Source of the DNA: CAYYFX01 sp964571855
Lineage (GTDB): Bacteria; ARS69
DNA: 19,223 nt
NCBI GenBank assembly: GCA_964571855.1
Contig: CAZNDO010000037.1
Location: 1 to 19,223, forward strand
Reading direction: 5' to 3'
Positions 8,254 to 14,873 of the stretch are shown here, piece after piece. Position 1 is the stretch's first letter. The number at the start of each line of letters is the position of its first letter. A model generated the notes under the pieces. It saw nothing but the letters and a program-made list of their open reading frames with translations, did not search any database and was not told the origin of the DNA. The position numbers were made by a program, and so were the translations under genes.

Positions 8254-8925
8254 TCAGACGGTCTCGAGCGTCTCGAGCTCCTCGAAGGTCTGCCGGCCTT
8301 CCTTCATCCAGAGCTCCCGGAAAGGCACCGTCTCGATCTCGTCCGCGTCCAGCCGCTCCGTCATGGGGTGCGCGTGCAGCGTGAGCCGGCCCATCTCCTC
8401 CTCGTGCTCCGAGAAGAGGCCGCGCATGTGGATGTCCACCTTGAAGGCGGAAGACGCGTTCACCATGAAGGACTGGTACAGGTCGTCGGCCTTCTCCCAG
8501 CGATGCTGGCCGACGGAGAAGTCCAGGACCGGCTTCCCGGACTCGTGCACGTGCGCCTCGATCAGCCCGTTCGCCTCGCGGAAGTCCACCTGCACGTCCC
8601 GCATGTAGTGCGGCAGGTGCCAGCGCTCGATGGCGTGCTCCCGCGACTCCGGCGTGCTGGTCCCCACCAGGAACGGGAAGAACGCGGACTTCGGGAACTG
8701 CCCCTGCGGGTGCACGACCGGCGGCACGATCACCGCGAGCACGATCTCGTGGTACGGCCCCACCATGCTGTCCGTGAAGTCGAACGCCGTGGCCGCGAAG
8801 ATGGCGGAGCCGTGGTGCACCTCCAGCGGTCGCAGGTGCGCGGGGAGCAGCGACGCGGCCTGGTCCGTGGGCATCTCGAAGAAGGCGCTGACGGCGGTCT
8901 TGAATCCGTAATGGGTCAACGGCAT
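8254..8925 (-). CDS. Acetoacetate decarboxylase-like fold protein, apparently lacking the catalytic lysine
   Basis: The 223-residue product resembles the acetoacetate decarboxylase (ADC) superfamily in order and character: an N-terminal part with LLPAHLRPLEVHHG (about 26-39) and AFDFTDSMVGPYHEIVLAVIVPP, then a central RWHLPHYMRDVQVDF (101-115) and beta strands to the C-terminus. In true ADC the central segment carries a Pro-Lys-Lys whose lysine forms the Schiff base; here the aligned residues read Pro-His-Tyr (105-107). If this by-eye alignment is right the protein cannot use ADC chemistry and may bind a lipid-like or keto acid ligand instead. ATG 8925 has GAGAGG eight bases upstream. It is the first gene of the minus-strand unit with the lipid kinase (13-base gap) and VTT protein. 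The family assignment is moderately sure, the function unknown. Confidence 0.6.
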   Translation of the reverse strand: MPLTHYGFKTAVSAFFEMPTDQAASLLPAHLRPLEVHHGSAIFAATAFDFTDSMVGPYHEIVLAVIVPPVVHPQGQFPKSAFFPFLVGTSTPESREHAIERWHLPHYMRDVQVDFREANGLIEAHVHESGKPVLDFSVGQHRWEKADDLYQSFMVNASSAFKVDIHMRGLFSEHEEEMGRLTLHAHPMTERLDADEIETVPFRELWMKEGRQTFEELETLETV

Positions 8926-8959
8926 GTCCGGTGCCTCTCGCAGTGTCGGGGAAGTCGGC

Positions 8960-8989
8960 TTGACGGGTCCTGGATGGTGACCCTACCGT
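8960..8989 (+). promoter_or_regulatory. Weak candidate promoter for the plus-strand lipid operon
   Basis: TTGACG (8960-8965) is separated by 18 bases from TACCGT (8984-8989), which matches a sigma-70 -35 box well and a -10 box poorly. It lies in the 154-base spacer between divergent operons and would give a leader of roughly 85 bases before the ATG at 9080. A rival pair is TTCCCG (9017-9022) and GAAAAT (9041-9046), inside the only A-rich patch of the spacer. Neither is compelling by sequence alone. Confidence 0.25.
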
Positions 8990-9046
8990 GCCCGGGTCCG
9001 CCCACCCCGCATCGTCTTCCCGCGGTACGCGAACCTTCACGAAAAT

Positions 9047-9069
9047 CCCCGGGAGTGTCCGGCCCGGGG
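9047..9069. repeat. Inverted repeat in the leader just before the acyltransferase start
   Basis: CCCCGGG (9047-9053) and CCCGGGG (9063-9069) form a perfect 7-bp stem with a 9-base loop, ending ten bases before the ATG at 9080. The G-run of the right arm is the closest thing to a ribosome-binding sequence for that gene, so the stem could limit initiation, or the repeat could be an operator between the two divergent lipid operons. Chance occurrence in GC-rich DNA is possible. Confidence 0.3.
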
Positions 9070-9079
9070 TCGGCGACGA

Positions 9080-9841
9080 ATGGCGCGAGGGTACCTTACT
9101 TTGGCCGTCGTCGGGAGCTTTGTTCTGGCGGCCGAACTGGCCACCCGGACGGCCCTGGCTCCCGCGCTCGGTCTCTTCCGGGGCCGCCGGACGGCCCTCC
9201 TGACCGCCTGGATGCGCGGCGCCGCCGGCGTCCTCCTGGGCATCCTGCGCCGCATCGGCGGCGTGCGGATCGCGGGCGAACCCCGGATCGCGGGGCGCGA
9301 AGGCGTCCTCGTGGTGGCGAATCACCAGTCCCTCCTGGACATCCCGCTCGTCGTCCGCGCGCTGGAGGACTCCCACCCGCGCATCGTGACCCGCCGTCGA
9401 TACGCGCGCGGGATCCCGCTGGTTTCCGCGATGCTGTCCCTGACGGACAGCCCGCTCGTGGACCCGGAGCGGCCCGGGCCCGCGCAGGCCGCCGCCCTCG
9501 GCGAGATGGCGCGGCACTGTCGCCACCCCCTGGTCATCTTCCCGGAGGGCCACCGCAGTCGCGACGGCGCCCTGCGGCCTTTCAGGCGGGGAGGGCTCGG
9601 GGCTATCCTCCGCGCACGCCCCTGGCGGGTCCACCTGCTGGTGGTGGACGGACTCTGGCCGGCGGGGAAGTGGGCGGATCTCGCCGGAGGCCTCGCCTCC
9701 ATCCGCGGCAAGGTCGCGGCGGTCGGGCCGCTGGAGTGGCGGGGGGAAGGAGGCGGGGACGTGGACGTGGACGCCTTCATCACCGGGCTGGAGCAGCGCA
9801 TGGCCGCGGAGCTGGAGCGCCTGCGCGGGGGACCCGCGTGA
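9080..9841 (+). CDS. PlsC-family 1-acylglycerol-3-phosphate acyltransferase
   Basis: The 253-residue protein has an N-terminal hydrophobic stretch (about 5-30) and the acyltransferase signature NHQSLLD, the HX4D motif with catalytic His82 and Asp87. The glycerol-phosphate-binding block FPEGHRSRDG (154-163) appears as FPEGHR instead of the common FPEGTR. PlsC enzymes acylate lysophosphatidic acid to phosphatidic acid at the inner membrane. The block normally containing a hydrophobic IDR reads PLVDPERP here, so the acceptor could differ from lysophosphatidate. The ATG at 9080 has no strong Shine-Dalgarno sequence (GGCGACGA only) and sits ten bases after an inverted repeat. The stop overlaps the next start by four bases (GTGA). 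As first gene of a lipid operon with a Tam41-like protein and a CDP-alcohol phosphatidyltransferase, phosphatidate synthesis is the likely role. Confidence 0.85.
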   Translation: MARGYLTLAVVGSFVLAAELATRTALAPALGLFRGRRTALLTAWMRGAAGVLLGILRRIGGVRIAGEPRIAGREGVLVVANHQSLLDIPLVVRALEDSHPRIVTRRRYARGIPLVSAMLSLTDSPLVDPERPGPAQAAALGEMARHCRHPLVIFPEGHRSRDGALRPFRRGGLGAILRARPWRVHLLVVDGLWPAGKWADLAGGLASIRGKVAAVGPLEWRGEGGGDVDVDAFITGLEQRMAAELERLRGGPA

Positions 9842-10797
9842 CCGGACCGGCCCCGGCCGGCGGTCCGGAGGCGGGAGCGGCGGAGGTGGCGCGCGGCTGG
9901 CTCGCCGCCGGCGCGCCGCACGTGCGGGCCGTGCTGCACTTCGGGTCCACCCGGTCGGGCGCATCGCCGGGGCGGCGCAGCGCCCACGACCTCTTCGTGA
10001 TCGTGGACGACTACGACGGGTTCTACCGCGCCGTCCATGGCCGGCTGTCGCGGCGTCCCGCGGCGCTCCTGGCCCGGCTGAACCGGATGCTGCCCCCGAA
10101 CGTAATGCACGGCACGGGTCCGGACGGGGAGGCGAAGTTGTTCGTGCTGTCGGAGCGGGATCTCGAGAGGGCGGTGGGGCCGCATCCGCGGGACCACTTC
10201 GTGCGCGCGCGCCTGGCGCAGGACGTGGGCGTGGCCGCGGCCGCGGACGCCGCGGCGGCCGGACGGGTCGAGACCCTTCTCGCGGAGACCCGCGCGCGCG
10301 TGGTGGACTGGATGCGCCCGTTCGCGCCCCCGTCCTTCGACGGCGCGGCGCTCGCGCGGCGCATGCTCGAGGTGTCCTACGCGTCCGAGATCCGCCCCGA
10401 GTCCCCGGGCCGGGTGCGCGAGGTCTTCGAGGCGCAGCGCGCCTTCCTGGAACCGGAGTACGACGCCGTGGCCGGTCGCGCCGCGGCCCAGGGACGGCTG
10501 CTCCGGGAAGGCGATGGCCGGTTCGCCTATCCCCGGCCGGCCGGCGCCTTCGAGCGGTTCGCCGCGCGGCTCTGGCTCGCGCGGTCGCGCGCGCGGGCCA
10601 CGCTGCGCTGGGCGAAGTACGTGGTCACCTTCGAGAATTGGCTGGACTACGTGGCGGCGAAGACGGAGCGTCGCACGGGGCTGCGGCTCTCCCTCACGGA
10701 ACGGGAGCGACGCTGGCCGTTCCTCTTCCTCTGGCCGAAGTTCTTCCGCGTCATGCGGGCGCGCGGCCGGGGCCACGCACGGGAGCGGGACGCTTGA
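9838..10797 (+). CDS. Tam41/Mmp37-like nucleotidyltransferase, putative CDP-diacylglycerol synthase
   Basis: The 319-residue product has a nucleotidyltransferase-type start, LHFGSTRSG (33-41) then HDLFVIVDDY (50-59), giving Gly36-Ser37 and Asp51. This matches the spacing and pattern of the mitochondrial CDP-diacylglycerol synthase Tam41 (GSG, then D-x-x-F-x-V-D-D) better than ordinary MNT-type domains. Further Tam41-like stretches follow: EAKLFVLSERDLERAV (98-113), FVRARL (121-126, like the family's F-x-x-x-R-L), and EVSYASEIRPE near 178-188, followed by VREVFEAQRAFLEPEY, like the family's S-Y-x-x-D/E-x-R segment. The C-terminal 80 residues are rich in Arg, Trp and Phe and could bind the membrane surface. 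Tam41 converts phosphatidate and CTP to CDP-diacylglycerol; here it sits exactly between a PlsC-type acyltransferase and a CDP-alcohol phosphatidyltransferase. GTG 9838 overlaps the upstream stop, and the next TTG overlaps this stop. Recognition is by memory of motifs. Confidence 0.7.
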   Translation: MTGPAPAGGPEAGAAEVARGWLAAGAPHVRAVLHFGSTRSGASPGRRSAHDLFVIVDDYDGFYRAVHGRLSRRPAALLARLNRMLPPNVMHGTGPDGEAKLFVLSERDLERAVGPHPRDHFVRARLAQDVGVAAAADAAAAGRVETLLAETRARVVDWMRPFAPPSFDGAALARRMLEVSYASEIRPESPGRVREVFEAQRAFLEPEYDAVAGRAAAQGRLLREGDGRFAYPRPAGAFERFAARLWLARSRARATLRWAKYVVTFENWLDYVAAKTERRTGLRLSLTERERRWPFLFLWPKFFRVMRARGRGHARERDA

Positions 10798-11543
10798 GGC
10801 TGGAGATCACGCTGTTCCTCGCGGCGCTGGGCGTCGCGCTCGCGTCGATGGTGGTGTTCGGCACCACCGCGGCGGCGCGCGCGCGCTCCGCGGAGGTGGC
10901 GCGGCGCGGCAGCTTCGTGCTCGGGAACTGGCTGCGCGAGTGGTTCTACTGGACCGCGTCCCCGGTGGGACGCTTCTCCGTGCGGACCTCGCTGGCCCCC
11001 GAGGTGTTCAACGCCGTCGGTCTCGCGCTGGGTCTCGCCTCCGGCTGGGCGTTCGCCGTCGGCCAGCTGCCGCTCGGGGGCGCGCTGCTCCTGCTGTCCG
11101 GTATCACCGACGCGTTCGACGGCCTCGTGGCGCGCGCGCGCAACGTGGTCTCCACGTACGGCGCGTTCCTGGACTCCACGCTGGACCGGTTCACCGAGGT
11201 GTTCGTGTTCGCCGGGCTCGCCATGTTCTACCGGGAGCCGTGGGAGGTGCTGGTGGTGGCGGCGGCGCTGGGCGGATCGATGCTGGTCAGCTACACGCGC
11301 GCGCGCGGCGAGAGCCTCGGCGTGCTCTGCAACCTCGGGGTCATGCAGCGCGCGGAGCGCCTGCTGCTGCTGGGGCTCGGCCCCATCCTGGATCCCACGG
11401 TCTCCGCGTGGCTCGGCCGCCCGGCGGGCGCCGTGCTCATGGGAATCCTCATCCTCATCGCGGCCGGTTCGCTCGGGACCGCCGTGTTCCGCACCGTCTG
11501 GATCTCGCGCCGCCTGCGCGAGCGCGGAGGAAGTCCGTCGTGA
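10794..11543 (+). CDS. CDP-alcohol phosphatidyltransferase (PgsA / phosphatidylinositol-phosphate synthase type)
   Basis: The 249-residue membrane enzyme carries the complete family signature D-x2-DG-x2-AR-x8-G-x3-D-x3-D: Asp106, Asp109-Gly110, Ala113-Arg114, Gly123, Asp127 and Asp131. Such enzymes join CDP-diacylglycerol with an alcohol or alcohol phosphate at the inner membrane. SYTRARGESLG and GVMQRAERLLLL in the second half recall the inositol-phosphate-using branch (SYxxARAE, xERxERL) more than classical PgsA, but the acceptor is not certain. An extra N-terminal helix (about 2-24) and an amphipathic linker come before the normal catalytic core. TTG 10794 is chosen because it overlaps the upstream TGA by four bases, like its neighbours, and has GGGAG-type sequence upstream; an ATG at 10848 would remove most of the extra helix. 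The stop overlaps the next GTG. Confidence 0.85.
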   Translation: MRLEITLFLAALGVALASMVVFGTTAAARARSAEVARRGSFVLGNWLREWFYWTASPVGRFSVRTSLAPEVFNAVGLALGLASGWAFAVGQLPLGGALLLLSGITDAFDGLVARARNVVSTYGAFLDSTLDRFTEVFVFAGLAMFYREPWEVLVVAAALGGSMLVSYTRARGESLGVLCNLGVMQRAERLLLLGLGPILDPTVSAWLGRPAGAVLMGILILIAAGSLGTAVFRTVWISRRLRERGGSPS

Positions 11544-13204
11544 CCCGTCGCATCCCGTTCCTCCTCGTCGCGGCGATCGTCGCGGCGGCGGCGCCCTCGT
11601 TCGCGGACGCTTCCGGCGATCCGCCCTCCCCGGCCGCGACCGCGCCCGTCGAGGCGGCCACGCTGCCCACCGGCCTCCTGGCGCCGGAGCTGGAACGCCG
11701 CGTCTCGCGGGACTTCCTGGAGACGATGGACCTCATCTATGCCGGCGACATCCCGGAAGCCACCGTGCGCGTGAACGCCCTCATCGCCGCGGCGCCGCAG
11801 GACCCGCGCCCGTACCTCCTGAAGGCGCGCCTCCTGCGCGAGTATGTCTCCGAGCAGGACAACACGCGGGAGAACGTGAAGCCGCAGATCGATCCCATCC
11901 TGAAGGTGCTGGACGCCGCGCGCCGCACCTCGGAGGCGATCCTGGCGAAGGACGGCGACTCCGTGGCGGGCCACCTGTACCGGGGCTGGACGCGCATGTT
12001 CCAGGGACAGCTCCACGAGCTGGCCTTCGAGCACTGGAGCGCGGGGCGCGCCGCGAAGGACGGCAAGTCCGACCTCGACAAGGTCCTCGCCGCGGATCCG
12101 GACAACCCGGACGCCCTGATGATCACGGGCACGTACCTGTACTTCGCGGACCTGCTGCCCGGCGTGCTGAAGATCGCCAGCTTCATCCTGCGCATCCCCG
12201 CGGGGGACCGGGAGGACGGGCTGGCGTACCTGCGCCGATCGGAGGCCATGCCGAGCTACTCGCAGCACGACGCCCGCGGCATGCGCGGCGCCATCCTGTT
12301 CGGCTTCGAGGGGGATCTCGACGGGGCGCGCACGCTGTTCGAGGGATTCAACGAGCGCTTCCCCGACAACCCGCGGCTCGTGGAGCCGCTCGCGGCGCTG
12401 GACCTGTGGACGCCGGAGCACCTCGGGCGCGGGCGCGCCCGCGTGGCGCGCATCGTGGCGGACAACGAGGGAACGTCGGACGCGCTGGCGCGCGAGCTGA
12501 CCGCGCGGCTCCGCCTGTACCAGGCATGGGCGGAGGAGATCGAGGGGAACCCGGAGGCCGCGCGGGACAACCTGCGCCGGCTGCACCGCGAGAATCCCGG
12601 CCGCCCGGACTGGTTCCAGCCCATGGTGGATCTCACGCTGGCCGACGTGTCGCTGCTGCTGGGCGATGCGGACGGCGCGCGGGCCCTGCACGCCGAGGCG
12701 GTGGAGCGCGGGGATGCGTCGGGGCAGATGCTGCTCGCGTTCGTGCTGGAGCCCGGCGCCGCGGCCGGCCCCGACGAGGTGGCGCGCCTCGCCGCGCTCG
12801 CGCCCGTCGCCCGGGACATCTACTCCGGCCGGCTGGAGCAGGCCGGCGCCGCGCTCGAGGCCTTCCCGTCGGGCGATCCCCTGGTGACGTTCTATCGCGG
12901 CGAGATCGCCATGCTGCGCGGCGCGTCACGCGACGCGATCTCCGCCTTCGAGCGGCTGGAGGGAGCGGACGTTCCGGACCGCTGCCGGCTGTTCCGCCGC
13001 CTTGCGCGCCTGCGTCGGGCGGAGCTGCACGGGCGCCTGGGCGAATGGGCGGCGGCGGCGGCCGCGTTCACTCCGGAGATCGACGACTACGACGTGAAGG
13101 ACATGCTGCGGCACGTGATGCGGGCGCGGCAGCGCTGGTTCCTCCGGAATGCCGAGAACCCCGGGGCGGCGCCGGGTCGTACGACGTCGGTAAAGAGTCC
13201 GTAA
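11540..13204 (+). CDS. Exported TPR-repeat protein of the lipid operon
   Basis: The 554-residue product has a signal peptide (RR near the start, hydrophobic 7-20, possible cleavage after SFA at 23 or nearby), then is helical throughout with TPR-like units. Examples are AGDIPEATVRVNALIAAAPQDPRPYLLKA-type pairs near 60-90, a DPDNPDAL unit near 190, DLDGARTLFEGFNERFPDNP near 260, GNPEAARDNLRRLHRENPG near 340, and a terminal HGRLGEWAAAAAAF unit near 500. A conserved-looking YLYFADLLPGVLKIASF and RIPAGDREDGLAYL segment follows the second unit. It would reside in the periplasm and act through protein contacts; no enzyme motif is visible. GTG 11540 overlaps the phosphatidyltransferase stop and has GGAGGAAG (11526-11533) six bases upstream. 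Its place at the end of a coupled phospholipid operon suggests a role in handling or trafficking the product, but this is conjecture. Confidence 0.8.
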   Translation: MTRRIPFLLVAAIVAAAAPSFADASGDPPSPAATAPVEAATLPTGLLAPELERRVSRDFLETMDLIYAGDIPEATVRVNALIAAAPQDPRPYLLKARLLREYVSEQDNTRENVKPQIDPILKVLDAARRTSEAILAKDGDSVAGHLYRGWTRMFQGQLHELAFEHWSAGRAAKDGKSDLDKVLAADPDNPDALMITGTYLYFADLLPGVLKIASFILRIPAGDREDGLAYLRRSEAMPSYSQHDARGMRGAILFGFEGDLDGARTLFEGFNERFPDNPRLVEPLAALDLWTPEHLGRGRARVARIVADNEGTSDALARELTARLRLYQAWAEEIEGNPEAARDNLRRLHRENPGRPDWFQPMVDLTLADVSLLLGDADGARALHAEAVERGDASGQMLLAFVLEPGAAAGPDEVARLAALAPVARDIYSGRLEQAGAALEAFPSGDPLVTFYRGEIAMLRGASRDAISAFERLEGADVPDRCRLFRRLARLRRAELHGRLGEWAAAAAAFTPEIDDYDVKDMLRHVMRARQRWFLRNAENPGAAPGRTTSVKSP

Positions 13205-13335
13205 ACCCCCGTCCCGTCCGTCCGCGCGCGCAGAACGTCCTTCCCTCGTGCCCTGGTTGCGGTAAGTTATTGGACCCCGCGACCGGACGATCACCAACGC
13301 GGCACGCGGACACGAGATATCCGGATGGGAGACTC
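13205..13335 (+). promoter_or_regulatory. Intergenic region expected to hold the efflux-operon promoter
   Basis: This 131-base gap separates the lipid operon from the efflux operon. It contains a short AT-richer patch, GGTAAGTTATTGG (13260-13272), about 65 bases before the TolC start, which is the best place for a -10 element; no good -35 box is seen at the right distance. I find no hairpin with a U-tract after the TPR stop, so read-through from the lipid operon cannot be excluded. Confidence 0.3.
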
Positions 13336-14871
13336 ATGATCGTTTGGCTTGCGTCGGCGGCGCTCGTCGTGGCCGCCGGCGGCGTCACGGAGGCCGATCC
13401 GGCCAACGACCTGGAGGCGCAACTGCAGGCCCTCGAGGGGCAGCCGCTCTCCCTGGAGGAGGCGGTGGGGCTCGCCGCACGGGAGGCGCCATCCGTACTG
13501 GAGGCGAACGCCGGACTGCGCGCGGCGCGTGGCGCGTTGCGGCGCGAGAAGGGCGCGTACGACCCCGTGCTCTTCGCGGGCTACCTGGTGCTGGATGCCG
13601 AGTCGCCCACCGCGTCGCCGTTCTCGGGCGCGGACGTGCTGGAGACGGAGACGCGCTCGCTGTCCGCCGGCGCCCGGCTGCGGCTCCCCGTGGGCACGGA
13701 GCTTGCCGCCATCCTGGAGAGCACGCGGCTGGAGACGAACTCGGCGTTCGCCGCGCTGGATCCGGAGTACTCGGCCGCGGGTCGCCTCGAGGTGCGCCAG
13801 CCCCTGCTGCGCGGCTTCGGCCCCGCGGCGAACGTGGGCGTGTCGTCGTCCGCCCGCGAACTGGATGCCGCGCGGGCGCGCGCCGCGGACGCGCAGCGCG
13901 CCGCCGCCGCGGACGTGGAGGCCGCGTACTGGGCGGTGCACTCGGCGGAGCGGGATCTCGCCGTGCGGCGGCTGCTGGTCGTGCAGGGCGAGGCGTTCGC
14001 CGAGCAGGCCGCGCGCCGCGCGGAGGTGGGACTGGCCGGGCCGGGCGAGGTGGCCACGGCGCAGCTGTTCCTCTCGGAGCAGCGGAGCGCGGCACTCGCC
14101 GCCGAGGAGGCGCTCGACGCGGCCTCGGACGCGCTCGGCTCCCTCATCGGCCGGCGTCCCGCCGACGCGCGCTTCCGCGCCGTCACGCCGCCGCCCTCGG
14201 ACTTCCCGGTCGAGGCGGAGGACGCGGTCCTCGCCCGCGCGCTGGAGGGGAACGACGAGCTGCGCGCGGCGCAGGCGGACCTGGAGGCGGCCGAGTCGCG
14301 CGCGCGGGCGGCCGGCTGGGACCGGCTGCCGAAGCTGGACCTCGTGGGATCGCTCGGCGGCAACGGTCTGGCGGGCGATCCGCAGGCCGTGGCCTTCCTG
14401 GACACCACGCTCGTCGTGGACGAGTCCGGCGGCTTCTCGGAGAGCGTGTCCGAGGCCGCGAGCCGGGACTACCCCACGTGGAGCGTGGGCATGACGCTGG
14501 AGATCCCGCTGCTCTTCCGCGAGGGCCGCGGCGAGCGCGAGCGCCTCGTGGGCGAGGCGGACCGCGCGCGCGCGCGGCTGGAAGCGGTCCGCCGCGCGCT
14601 GGAGGATCGCGTGCGCGCCCGGCACCGTGAGGTCGTGAACGGCAGGGAGCGGCTCGATCTCGCCCGCATCGGACTGGACGCGGCGCTGGAGCAGGGCCGC
14701 ATCGGGCGCATCGAGTACCAGAACGGACGCATCACGGCCTTCGAGATCGCACGTCTTGGCGCCGACGTCGCGTCGGCCCAGGCCCGCTACTCCGACGCCC
14801 TCGTGCGCACCGCGCGGGCGGCCGCGGAGCTGGCGCGACTCGCACCCTTGGAACGGACCCTGGAGGAGTGA
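13336..14871 (+). CDS. TolC-family outer-membrane efflux channel
   Basis: The 511-residue protein starts with a short signal peptide (hydrophobic 2-15) and contains two outer-membrane-efflux repeats. Each begins with long Ala/Glu/Arg-rich coiled-coil helices (AAREAPSVLEANAGLRAARG near 55-75, ALEGNDELRAAQADLEAAES near 305-325) and contains beta strands such as SAGARLRLPVGTELAAIL, SAAGRLEVRQPLLRGFG and SVGMTLEIPLLF. The ARQPLLRGFG and EIPLLF types of strand are usual in TolC-like trimers, which form the exit duct of tripartite pumps. The adaptor and RND pump follow directly (two-base gap), so it belongs to that pump. ATG 13336 has GGGAG only four bases upstream; no in-frame alternative is better. 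No Cys lipobox is seen, so it is not an OprM-type lipoprotein. Confidence 0.9.
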   Translation: MIVWLASAALVVAAGGVTEADPANDLEAQLQALEGQPLSLEEAVGLAAREAPSVLEANAGLRAARGALRREKGAYDPVLFAGYLVLDAESPTASPFSGADVLETETRSLSAGARLRLPVGTELAAILESTRLETNSAFAALDPEYSAAGRLEVRQPLLRGFGPAANVGVSSSARELDAARARAADAQRAAAADVEAAYWAVHSAERDLAVRRLLVVQGEAFAEQAARRAEVGLAGPGEVATAQLFLSEQRSAALAAEEALDAASDALGSLIGRRPADARFRAVTPPPSDFPVEAEDAVLARALEGNDELRAAQADLEAAESRARAAGWDRLPKLDLVGSLGGNGLAGDPQAVAFLDTTLVVDESGGFSESVSEAASRDYPTWSVGMTLEIPLLFREGRGERERLVGEADRARARLEAVRRALEDRVRARHREVVNGRERLDLARIGLDAALEQGRIGRIEYQNGRITAFEIARLGADVASAQARYSDALVRTARAAAELARLAPLERTLEE

Positions 14872-14873
14872 GA

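Noticed and set aside
9838..10797. Reading the Tam41-like gene as an MNT-type antitoxin or small-molecule nucleotidyltransferase
   Set aside because: The protein is much longer than MNT domains, the second acidic residue of their D-x-D/E motif is Phe (D-L-F), and the SYASEIR segment and lipid neighbours fit Tam41 better.
14868..14873. GTG start for the efflux adaptor overlapping the channel stop
   Set aside because: The only ribosome-binding sequence, GGAGG at 14862-14866, is one base from the GTG but seven from the ATG at 14874.
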